NCBI GenBank assembly: GCA_029261615.1
Contig: JAJDAX010000168.1
Location: forward strand, 1 to 5,642
DNA: 5,642 bases
Direction of reading: 5' to 3'
DNA from: Nitrospinaceae bacterium
Lineage (GTDB): Bacteria; Nitrospinota; Nitrospinia; Nitrospinales; Nitrospinaceae
The notes under the pieces were generated by a model. The model ran no database searches and had not been told where the DNA came from. It was given only the letters and a program-made list of their open reading frames with translations. Below are positions 1 to 5,642 of the stretch, piece after piece. Position numbers and translations under genes: made by a program. Within the stretch, counting starts at the first letter, position 1. Each line of letters begins with the position of its first letter.

Positions 1-1997
1 ATGGGAACGCCCGCTTGTTCGAGGGACATAGCAAGCTTAAGTGGAGTTTGTCCTCCAAACTGGACGATAACACCATCCGGCTTTTCGACACCGACAATAT
101 GAAGCACATCCTCCAGTGTCAGCGGTTCGAAATATAGCCGGTCTGACGTGTCATAGTCGGTGCTGACCGTCTCCGGATTGCAATTGACCATGATGGTTTC
201 AAACCCTGCTTCTTTGAGGGCAAAGGAAGCATGGACGCAACAGTAATCGAATTCAATTCCCTGTCCGATCCGGTTGGGGCCTCCTCCGAGAATCATTATT
301 TTTTTAGCATTGGTCGGGGCAGCTTCACACTCCTCTTCGTAAGTGGAGTACAGGTAGGGTGTGTGCGCTTCGAACTCTGCACCACAGGTGTCGACCCGTT
401 TGTAAACAGGTAGGATTCCCAAATCTTTGCGTTTATTGGCAACGTCTTCGGGGAGACACCTCAAAAACTTTGATAACAAGATATCAGCAAAACCCATTTC
501 TTTGGCGCGTAGCAAAAGAACGGAATCGATTACGGCAATCGATCCTATTTGTTTAACTTGTGTTTCCAGTTCGAGGATTTCTTTTATGTTAAAGAGAAAC
601 CAGGGGTCGATGCCGGTAATTTTATATATTTCCTCGATTTCCATTCCACGTCTTAATGCAGCAGCGACGTGCCACAACCTGTCCCAATGGGGTTTTTTGA
701 GAAGTTCCCGCAACTCATCAAGATGAGTGATGTTTTTATGTTCAAGACCTTTGGCCGCTTCAAACTCTTCTTCCAGACCATAAACTCCAATTTCAAGTGA
801 TCGCAGTGCCTTTTGCAACGCTTCCTTGAAAGTGCGGCCGATTGACATGGCTTCACCGACAGATTTCATTTGTGTCGTGAGCAGGGGAGGGGTCTTGAAA
901 AACTTTTCGAAAGTGAACCTTGGAATTTTAACGACACAGTAATCAAGGGTTGGTTCAAATGAAGCTGGAGTTACGCGGGTGATGTCATTCTGTATTTCAT
1001 CGAGAGTGAATCCGACAGCCAGTTTGGCCGCTATCTTGGCGATGGGGAATCCGGTTGCCTTTGATGCCAAAGCGGAACTACGCGAGACCCGTGGATTCAT
1101 TTCGATGACAATCATCTCGCCATTTTCAGGGTTAATTGCAAACTGGATGTTGGACCCACCAGTTTCAACTCCGATTTCCCGGATAATATCAATTGATGCG
1201 TTGCGCAGAATCTGGTATTCCCTGTCGGTGAGTGTCTGCGCCGGAGCTACTGTGATGCTGTCACCGGTGTGGATTCCCATCGGGTCCAGGTTCTCGATGG
1301 AGCAGATGATCACGACGTTGTCCCTGAGGTCTCGCATGACCTCCAGTTCAAACTCCTTCCACCCGAGCAAAGATTTTTCAATCAAGAGAGTACTGTTTGG
1401 ACTGGAGTCGAGACCCCATTGAACCAGTGATCGAAATTCGTCTTCTGTGTAGGCGATTCCTCCGCCAGTACCACCAAGGGTGAAGGATGGACGGATGATT
1501 GCCGGGTAACCGGTTACTTTTACAACTTCCAGGGCCTCGGCCATAGAAGAGGCGTAACCACTGGGGGCCACATTAAGCCCGATCGCGGCCATGGCTTCTT
1601 TAAATAAATGCCGGTCCTCAGCTTTCTTTATAGCCTCAACCTTGGCACCAATGAGTTCGACGGAAAATTCATCCAGGGTTCCGGACTCGGCAACAGCAAG
1701 TGCTGTGTTCAACCCCGTTTGGCCACCCATAGTGGGGAGTAAAGCGTCTGGACGGTTTTCAGCAATGATTTTTCGGACCACCTCCGGCGTTACGGGTTCC
1801 ACATAAGTTTTATGTGCAAACTCCACGTCGGTCATGATGGTGGCGGGGTTGCTGTTTATCAATACAACTTCGTAGCCCTCTTCTTTAAGCGCTTTGCAAG
1901 CCTGGGTTCCGGAGTAATCAAATTCACAGGCCTGACCGATAATGATGGGGCCGGCGCCGATGACGAGGATTTTTTTTATGTCAGTTCGTTTGGGCAT
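1..1997 (-). CDS. carB: Carbamoyl-phosphate synthase large subunit, N-terminal 665 residues (runs off left edge)
   Basis: CarB makes carbamoyl phosphate from bicarbonate, two ATP and the ammonia channelled from CarA, in the cytoplasm. The frame is open from an ATG at 1997 to the window edge and starts [17 protein letters not shown], a CarB hallmark. Residues 1 to about 400 are the carboxyphosphate ATP-grasp unit. Residues matching E. coli Arg129, Arg169, Glu215, Gln285, Glu299, Asn301 and Arg303 fall at identical numbers, and [10 protein letters not shown] (171-180) is the glycine-rich ATP loop. About 400-560 is the oligomerisation domain. From about 565 the second, duplicated half begins ([20 protein letters not shown], mirroring the start). 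The rest of the carbamate-phosphorylating unit and the C-terminal allosteric domain lie outside; the family is usually about 1,070 residues. The ATG overlaps the preceding stop as TAATG, and no good Shine-Dalgarno sequence precedes it, so re-initiation is likely. Identification is very secure. Confidence 0.98.
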   Translation of the reverse strand, partial: MPKRTDIKKILVIGAGPIIIGQACEFDYSGTQACKALKEEGYEVVLINSNPATIMTDVEFAHKTYVEPVTPEVVRKIIAENRPDALLPTMGGQTGLNTALAVAESGTLDEFSVELIGAKVEAIKKAEDRHLFKEAMAAIGLNVAPSGYASSMAEALEVVKVTGYPAIIRPSFTLGGTGGGIAYTEDEFRSLVQWGLDSSPNSTLLIEKSLLGWKEFELEVMRDLRDNVVIICSIENLDPMGIHTGDSITVAPAQTLTDREYQILRNASIDIIREIGVETGGSNIQFAINPENGEMIVIEMNPRVSRSSALASKATGFPIAKIAAKLAVGFTLDEIQNDITRVTPASFEPTLDYCVVKIPRFTFEKFFKTPPLLTTQMKSVGEAMSIGRTFKEALQKALRSLEIGVYGLEEEFEAAKGLEHKNITHLDELRELLKKPHWDRLWHVAAALRRGMEIEEIYKITGIDPWFLFNIKEILELETQVKQIGSIAVIDSVLLLRAKEMGFADILLSKFLRCLPEDVANKRKDLGILPVYKRVDTCGAEFEAHTPYLYSTYEEECEAAPTNAKKIMILGGGPNRIGQGIEFDYCCVHASFALKEAGFETIMVNCNPETVSTDYDTSDRLYFEPLTLEDVLHIVGVEKPDGVIVQFGGQTPLKLAMSLEQAGVP

Positions 1998-2896
1998 TAG
2001 TCTTTATAGATGTCGTTAATGTCGATTTGTCTTGAACGTTCCCACTTCAGGCTCATGTAGGAAAGATTTTGCATTAATTCGAAGCGCCGGGCTCTTAACT
2101 CAAAACCCATTTCATTTGTCTTGAAATTTTCGTGAATGGTCTCAGCTTGATTTAATTGTTCTCGAATCCCGTTTTGTTCACGCTCCTGTTCCCTGTATTC
2201 CTGTTCCAGTTTTTCTCGCTTTTCGGGTTTATTTGATTTTTCAATTTTGCCCTTGATTTTGGCCAGTAGTCGCTCGCTGGATTGTAAATCCTTTTGAAAC
2301 TTGAGCACTTCCTTTTCCCTTATTTTCAGTTTGTTCGCGCCTTCTTTTTCTATAGCTCGAATGGCTTTTATTTTCGATCGTAAAAATTTGAAAACGGTAG
2401 GAGGGTGGTATACAAAATTCCCGGTAAAAACATTGTCATCCCGCATAGGGAATGGGCTGTTTCCCAGTAAGGAAAACAGGTTGCCTTCAAATAGATCTTT
2501 TTTATTGAAAAAAAGATCCCCCTGGGTTTCGTTGACGCGGAATTCTTTGTCCTCAAATAGCTCATGAACCCCGATGTATCGATTGCTGAGTTGAGTTACC
2601 TGGAAAATGCCATGAAGGGAGTGAGTCATAGTTTCCAGCTCTGAAGTTTTGGCATCATCAAGTTGGTTGCGTTTTTTTTCGATGTATTCCATCACCGGGA
2701 TTTTTCCTGAATGGGGAAAGCGATAATACAAAGTGTACCATTCGAGAAATAATCCCATGCGGGATTCATAAGACTTGTCATCCTGGAATACAGGTCCGGA
2801 TAGCTTTTGATATTCTTCTTTTGCCACAAGAAGTTGCTTCTCATCGAGTTCACTGGAAATGGTTTCCACCCAGGAACTGATGTCAGCGCCTTCCAT
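1997..2896 (-). CDS. Unrecognised coiled-coil protein encoded between carA and carB
   Basis: I do not recognise this 299-residue protein by name. It has no signal peptide, no membrane segment and no cysteine, so it is probably cytoplasmic. Residues 1-90 look helical, with an aromatic [12 protein letters not shown] stretch (50-61) followed by a short [10 protein letters not shown] segment. Residues about 93-170 look like a small beta-rich domain (HGIFQV at 95-100; [11 protein letters not shown] at 139-149; [12 protein letters not shown] at 161-172). Residues about 173-257 are a lysine- and glutamate-rich predicted coiled coil, and a charged helical tail ends the protein. The FLEW, beta-domain and FVYHP pattern vaguely recalls uncharacterised proteins of Deltaproteobacteria; this is memory, not a search. 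The ATG at 2896 has GGAG seven bases upstream, inside carA. The gene overlaps carA by 14 nt and carB by 1 nt, so it is almost certainly co-translated with both. It looks more AT-rich than its neighbours. A role with carbamoyl-phosphate synthase is inferred from position only. Confidence 0.9.
   Translation of the reverse strand: MEGADISSWVETISSELDEKQLLVAKEEYQKLSGPVFQDDKSYESRMGLFLEWYTLYYRFPHSGKIPVMEYIEKKRNQLDDAKTSELETMTHSLHGIFQVTQLSNRYIGVHELFEDKEFRVNETQGDLFFNKKDLFEGNLFSLLGNSPFPMRDDNVFTGNFVYHPPTVFKFLRSKIKAIRAIEKEGANKLKIREKEVLKFQKDLQSSERLLAKIKGKIEKSNKPEKREKLEQEYREQEREQNGIREQLNQAETIHENFKTNEMGFELRARRFELMQNLSYMSLKWERSRQIDINDIYKD
2494..2518. repeat. Perfect 10-bp inverted repeat inside the unknown gene
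   Basis: GATCTTTTTT (2494-2503) and AAAAAAGATC (2509-2518) are exact reverse complements separated by five bases. In the coding frame the repeat encodes DLFFNKKDL, so both arms encode a DL flanked by FF or KK. The sequence is seen directly. The stem is AT-rich with two G-C pairs, and whether it folds in the mRNA or does anything is unknown. It lacks a T-run after the stem on the coding strand and is not a terminator. Confidence 0.6.
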
Positions 2897-4007
2897 GAGT
2901 TGTCTCCATCAGGTTTACAAAGCGGCTGAATAGATGAGACGAATCCATTGGACCTGGAGATGCCTCGGGATGGTATTGAACAGAAAAAACAGGATGCGTC
3001 CTATGTCTTAAGCCTTCAACCGTCTGATCATTTAAATTGATGGAAATTATTTCAAAGTCGCCTGAAGAATCGGGTGCAACTGCGAAGCCGTGATTCTGGG
3101 AAGTGATTTCTACCTGTTGGGAATCCTTGTCCATGACAGGTTGATTTCCACCATGATGCCCAAAGACCAGTTTGTAGGTGGTGGCTCCAAGTGCAAGACT
3201 CAATATCTGATGTCCCAGGCAAATTCCAAAAATTGGAACCTGGCCAATCAATTCTCGGACATTGTCTATGGCGTAAGTCACCGCTGCGGGGTCTCCTGGT
3301 CCGTTAGAGAGGAAAACCCCGTCCGGCTTAAGCTTCATGATCTCGCTTGAAGGAAAATCAGCAGGGACAACCTTAACCCGGCAACCTGCGTTTACAAGGC
3401 AGCGTAAAATGTTTTGCTTGATGCCAAAATCATAGGCCACAACATTCCATTTGGGTTTGGCTTCCGGGGTTAAAAACCCCCGCCCCAGATTCCATTCACC
3501 ATCGGTCCATTCATAAGGTTGTTTGCAGGTCACCACCTTTGCAAAATCCTGCCCCTCCATGGAAGGAAGTTCCCGGGCGCGTTTTTTCAATTCGTCGATT
3601 TGGTCAATGTTTGGGGAGATGATCGCTTGCTGAGCCCCTTTATCACGAATGTGCCGTGTTAGCGCGCGGGTATCCAATCCCTGGAACCCGACGACGTTAT
3701 GACGTTTAAGAAAATCGTCAAGCGATTCGCGCGATCTCCAGTTGCTGGAGATTCCACTGAGTTCTTTTATTATAAAACCGGTGAGCCAGGGTTTTTCAGA
3801 TTCGTTGTCTTCCGGGGTTATGCCGTAATTACCTATTAGGGGATAGGTCATCACTACCATCTGCCCGGCGTAGGAAGGATCCGTTATGACTTCCTGATAA
3901 CCCGCCATGCTGGTATTGAAAACCACTTCGCCAACGGCTTCATCCTTCGCTCCAAATAGACGACCATTAAATACCCGTCCATCAGCCAATACCAGAACAC
4001 CTTGCAT
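2883..4007 (-). CDS. carA: Carbamoyl-phosphate synthase small (glutaminase) subunit
   Basis: CarA hydrolyses glutamine and feeds ammonia to CarB. The 374-residue product has the normal family length. Residues 1 to about 150 form the CarA-specific N-terminal domain, with [14 protein letters not shown] (36-49) carrying the conserved Ser45 region. Residues about 187-370 are a class I glutamine amidotransferase domain: SNGPGDP at 234-240, the nucleophile elbow GICLGHQ with Cys263, GHHGGNQPV at 283-291, NHGF at 305-308, and HPE with catalytic His346 and Glu348. The full catalytic triad is therefore present and the glutaminase should be active. The ATG at 4007 lies 6 nt after the pyrC stop. The best upstream Shine-Dalgarno match is GGAG at 4020-4023, 12 nt away, which is a long spacing, so coupling to pyrC translation probably helps. 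The 3' end overlaps the next gene by 14 nt. The Cys263 glutaminase and CarB would normally form one complex. Confidence 0.98.
   Translation of the reverse strand: MQGVLVLADGRVFNGRLFGAKDEAVGEVVFNTSMAGYQEVITDPSYAGQMVVMTYPLIGNYGITPEDNESEKPWLTGFIIKELSGISSNWRSRESLDDFLKRHNVVGFQGLDTRALTRHIRDKGAQQAIISPNIDQIDELKKRARELPSMEGQDFAKVVTCKQPYEWTDGEWNLGRGFLTPEAKPKWNVVAYDFGIKQNILRCLVNAGCRVKVVPADFPSSEIMKLKPDGVFLSNGPGDPAAVTYAIDNVRELIGQVPIFGICLGHQILSLALGATTYKLVFGHHGGNQPVMDKDSQQVEITSQNHGFAVAPDSSGDFEIISINLNDQTVEGLRHRTHPVFSVQYHPEASPGPMDSSHLFSRFVNLMETTHGRR
2904..2907 (-). promoter_or_regulatory. Ribosome binding site of the gene between carA and carB
   Basis: GGAG on the coding strand lies seven bases before the ATG at 2896, an ideal spacing. 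It is inside the last codons of carA, whose TGA is at 2883-2885. This supports the ATG at 2896 as the true start and means the gene can be initiated independently, as well as by ribosomes finishing carA. Confidence 0.75.
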
Positions 4008-4013
4008 ATATTG

Positions 4014-5303
4014 CTAATTCTCCGAAAAAAGGATTTTGCCTTTAATAATTGTATAGCGGACCCGACCTTTTACCTGGCGGCCATCAAAAGGGGAGTTTTT
4101 ACTTTTGGATTTAAAAGTGGTTATGTCGATTTTGTATTCTGCTGAAGGATCAAAAATGGTGATGTCGGCATCTTTTCCTTCCGACAAGTTTCCTTTATCC
4201 AGCTTGAACAGCTTAGCAGGAGCAGCCGTTAACATGTCGATCATTCTGTGCAGTGTGATGACTTTTTCTTCTACCATTTCCAGGGAAAGGGGCAGGGCAG
4301 TTTCAAGCCCGACAATGCCAAATGCAGCACAGGAATATTCTATTTCTTTATCGAGCTCTGCATGCGGCGCATGATCGGTAGCGATAATGTCGATCGTTCC
4401 GTCTTTCATGCCCTCTTTTATGGCCTGAACATCCCGACCCGCGCGTAAGGGTGGACTCATTTTCGTGTTGGTGTCGTAACCTCTTACCGATTCGTCCGTC
4501 AGAATAAAATGATGCGGAGCGACTTCGCAAGTCACTGGCAATCCGTTGGCCTTGGCTTGCCTTACTAGCTCTACTGACCCAGCACTACTGATATGCGCAA
4601 CGTGTAACCGCCCACCCGTTTTTGGCAGAAGGGCGATGTCACGGTACACCATGATGTCTTCTGCTTCTGTTGGCATGCCCTTAAGGCCGAGTTCGGTTGA
4701 GATTCGGCCCTCATTCATACAACCGCCTTTAGTCAGATCCAGAACTTCACTGTGCTGGATAATGGGGAGATCAAACATCTTGCTGTATTCGAGGGCTCGC
4801 CGCATGAGCTCGTTGGATGTTACCGGACGGCCATCATCGGAAAAGCCAATAGCACCCGCTTCAGCAAGTTCAGCCATGTCCGTCAATTGCTCTCCCTTGA
4901 GTCCGCGAGAGATCGCCGGGATTGGATAAACGGCAGCTCCTGCATGAGCCTTGGACTGGCTGAGAATCAATTCGGTGACTGAGCGGTTATCGTTCACGGG
5001 GTTTGTATTGGGCATTACTGCAACGCCGGTAAACCCGCCCGCCACCGCAGACTGGCATCCGGTTTCGATGGTTTCCTTGTACTCATACCCTGGTTCACGA
5101 AAGTGGACGTGCATGTCGAGAAAGCCGGGGGAAACGATGAGTCCCGTTGCATCGATTATTTTGGCACCCTCATTCTGAGATTCTGGGATGGCACCTGGAC
5201 CGGTTACTTGCTTCACTTTCCCTTTTTCTATAAGGAGGTCGTGTGGTCCGTCGATCCCATTGGCCGGGTCAATCAACCGCCCACCTTTAATTAGGATTTT
5301 CAA
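4014..5303 (-). CDS. pyrC: Dihydroorotase, type I, metal-dependent, with TTG start
   Basis: This enzyme reversibly cyclises N-carbamoyl-aspartate to dihydroorotate, the third step of UMP synthesis. The 429-residue protein is an amidohydrolase-fold enzyme. A short N-terminal beta-sandwich part leads to DMHVHFREPG (63-72), giving metal ligands His65 and His67 and substrate-binding Arg69. FSDDG (154-158) carries the probable bridging Asp, QHSE gives His184, VAHIS gives His237 and ATDHAPH gives the catalytic Asp310. All match the type I pattern of Aquifex and Bacillus enzymes, so this is not one of the inactive PyrC' homologues that some bacteria keep as a PyrB scaffold. The start is a TTG at 5301-5303: an in-frame TGA lies 24 nt upstream with no ATG or GTG between, the next in-frame Met is residue 64 inside the active site, and a GGAGG sits 5 nt before the TTG. 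The gene follows pyrB after 45 nt and carA comes 6 nt later. Confidence 0.97.
   Translation of the reverse strand: MKILIKGGRLIDPANGIDGPHDLLIEKGKVKQVTGPGAIPESQNEGAKIIDATGLIVSPGFLDMHVHFREPGYEYKETIETGCQSAVAGGFTGVAVMPNTNPVNDNRSVTELILSQSKAHAGAAVYPIPAISRGLKGEQLTDMAELAEAGAIGFSDDGRPVTSNELMRRALEYSKMFDLPIIQHSEVLDLTKGGCMNEGRISTELGLKGMPTEAEDIMVYRDIALLPKTGGRLHVAHISSAGSVELVRQAKANGLPVTCEVAPHHFILTDESVRGYDTNTKMSPPLRAGRDVQAIKEGMKDGTIDIIATDHAPHAELDKEIEYSCAAFGIVGLETALPLSLEMVEEKVITLHRMIDMLTAAPAKLFKLDKGNLSEGKDADITIFDPSAEYKIDITTFKSKSKNSPFDGRQVKGRVRYTIIKGKILFSEN
4020..4023 (-). promoter_or_regulatory. Weakly placed ribosome binding site of carA
   Basis: GGAG on the coding strand lies within the last codons of pyrC, 12 nt before the carA ATG at 4007. 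The spacing is longer than the usual 5-9 nt. No closer purine-rich match exists between the pyrC stop and the ATG, so carA may lean on ribosomes arriving from pyrC. Confidence 0.45.
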
Positions 5304-5308
5304 AGAGG

Positions 5309-5334
5309 CCTCCGTATCCCGGGATCACGAGAGG
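5309..5334 (-). promoter_or_regulatory. pyrC ribosome binding site inside a predicted hairpin
   Basis: The pyrC Shine-Dalgarno sequence GGAGG occupies 5309-5313, five bases before the TTG start. Read on the coding strand, the arm CCTCTCGTGATC (5334-5323) can pair with GATACGGAGG (5318-5309). I count ten base pairs, single-base bulges at 5330 and 5326, and a CCGG loop (5322-5319). All five bases of GGAGG are paired in this fold. The pyrB stop codon lies 14 nt before the stem, so a terminating pyrB ribosome could melt it and couple pyrC to pyrB. The GGAGG and its spacing are seen directly; the fold was paired by hand with no energy calculation, and a regulatory role is inference. No T-run follows the stem, so it is not an intrinsic terminator. 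Confidence 0.55.
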
Positions 5335-5348
5335 GGATCACTATATTT

Positions 5349-5642
5349 TTAGTTTGGATTTTCATCTGAGCCTCCAAGAAGCAGATACATCAAGGTCATG
5401 CGCACCGCAACTCCATTATTGACCTGATTGAGAATCAGGGAATGACCCCCTTCAATTACATCGGGAGAGATCTCCACCCCGCGATTAACCGGGCCGGGGT
5501 GCAGGATAATAACATCCTCTTTTGCCCTCTTCAATTTTTCGGCAGTCAACCCAAACAGGACGGAATATTCACGCAGGCTTGGAAACGTGGTCTGACTGTG
5601 GCGCTCCTCCTGAATACGCAGCATCATGATGACGTCCGCATC
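5349..5642 (-). CDS. pyrB: Aspartate carbamoyltransferase catalytic chain, C-terminal 97 residues (runs off right edge)
   Basis: PyrB condenses carbamoyl phosphate with aspartate, the committed step of pyrimidine synthesis. The frame is open from the right edge (starting DADVIMML) to a TAA at 5349-5351. Only the aspartate-binding C-terminal domain is visible, about a third of the usual 305-320 residues. LRIQEER, at residues 8-14 of the visible part, holds the Arg-x-Gln pair that matches E. coli Arg229 and Gln231. [10 protein letters not shown] (48-57) is the conserved loop that matches HPLP in E. coli and is typical of the bacterial PyrB type found beside pyr[19 protein letters not shown] (72-89) is the conserved terminal helix. 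A Met at 5627 is internal, not the start. Presence directly upstream of a type I pyrC suggests the two may form a PyrB-PyrC assembly as in Aquifex; that is inference. Confidence 0.96.
   Translation of the reverse strand, partial: DADVIMMLRIQEERHSQTTFPSLREYSVLFGLTAEKLKRAKEDVIILHPGPVNRGVEISPDVIEGGHSLILNQVNNGVAVRMTLMYLLLGGSDENPN

Noticed and set aside
653..856. Minus-strand open frame of 67 codons within carB
   Set aside because: It is out of frame with carB, whose own frame is open and conserved throughout this stretch. There is no sign of a frameshift.
979..1422. Plus-strand open frame of 147 codons opposite carB, and similar ones at 4546-4929 and 3090-3350
   Set aside because: They lie antisense to strongly conserved carB, pyrC and carA codons, have no recognisable domains, and are the expected shadows of real genes.
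1506..1517. Perfect 12-bp palindrome GTAACCGGTTAC inside carB
   Set aside because: It lies in ordinary coding sequence (VTGY) far from any start. A palindrome of this size may arise by chance, and no second copy was seen.
1..1997. Possible truncation or pseudogene status of carB because it lacks a stop
   Set aside because: The frame is open and conserved to the last base. The gene simply continues past the window edge.
3466..3480. GGGGTT/AACCCC hairpin with a three-base loop inside carA
   Set aside because: It falls in the linker between the two CarA domains with no T-run or start codon nearby. One 6-bp stem in a gene is not notable.
4025..4043. AAAGG/CCTTT hairpin followed by six T on the coding strand near the end of pyrC, resembling an intrinsic terminator
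   Set aside because: The stem has only five pairs with two G-C, lies within pyrC codons, and termination here would cut off carA and carB. It is probably chance.
5316..5325. 10-bp palindrome ATCCCGGGAT between pyrB and pyrC as a possible operator
   Set aside because: It is better explained as the tip of the hairpin covering the pyrC ribosome binding site. No promoter-like sequence was seen beside it.

Overview
The window is a gene-dense stretch of a bacterial chromosome, with every gene on the minus strand. It holds most of a de novo pyrimidine (UMP) biosynthesis operon. In transcription order (high to low coordinates) it contains the 3' end of pyrB (aspartate carbamoyltransferase), complete pyrC (type I dihydroorotase), complete carA (carbamoyl-phosphate synthase small subunit), a complete unrecognised 299-residue coiled-coil protein, and the first 665 codons of carB (carbamoyl-phosphate synthase large subunit). 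carB runs off the left edge with an unbroken frame. No stretch over 300 bases lacks a gene; the only intergenic gaps are 45 nt (pyrB-pyrC) and 6 nt (pyrC-carA).

CarA releases ammonia from glutamine. CarB uses that ammonia, bicarbonate and two ATP to make carbamoyl phosphate. PyrB joins carbamoyl phosphate to aspartate, and PyrC closes the ring to dihydroorotate. The catalytic residues I could check in CarA, PyrC and the visible part of CarB are present, so these should be working enzymes.

The junctions are tight. carA overlaps the unknown gene by 14 nt, and the unknown gene overlaps carB by 1 nt (TAATG). The unknown gene is therefore translationally locked between the two subunits of one enzyme complex, and it is the most interesting feature here. 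The second is the pyrB-pyrC junction: pyrC must start at a TTG codon, and its strong Shine-Dalgarno sequence can fold into a hairpin that would hide it.

No promoter, intrinsic terminator, tRNA, mobile element or CRISPR is visible; the operon promoter must lie to the right of the window. The enzymes are typical bacterial types. Gene order and base composition would fit a Gram-negative lineage such as Desulfobacterota or Nitrospinota, but nothing here proves the taxon and I hold that loosely.
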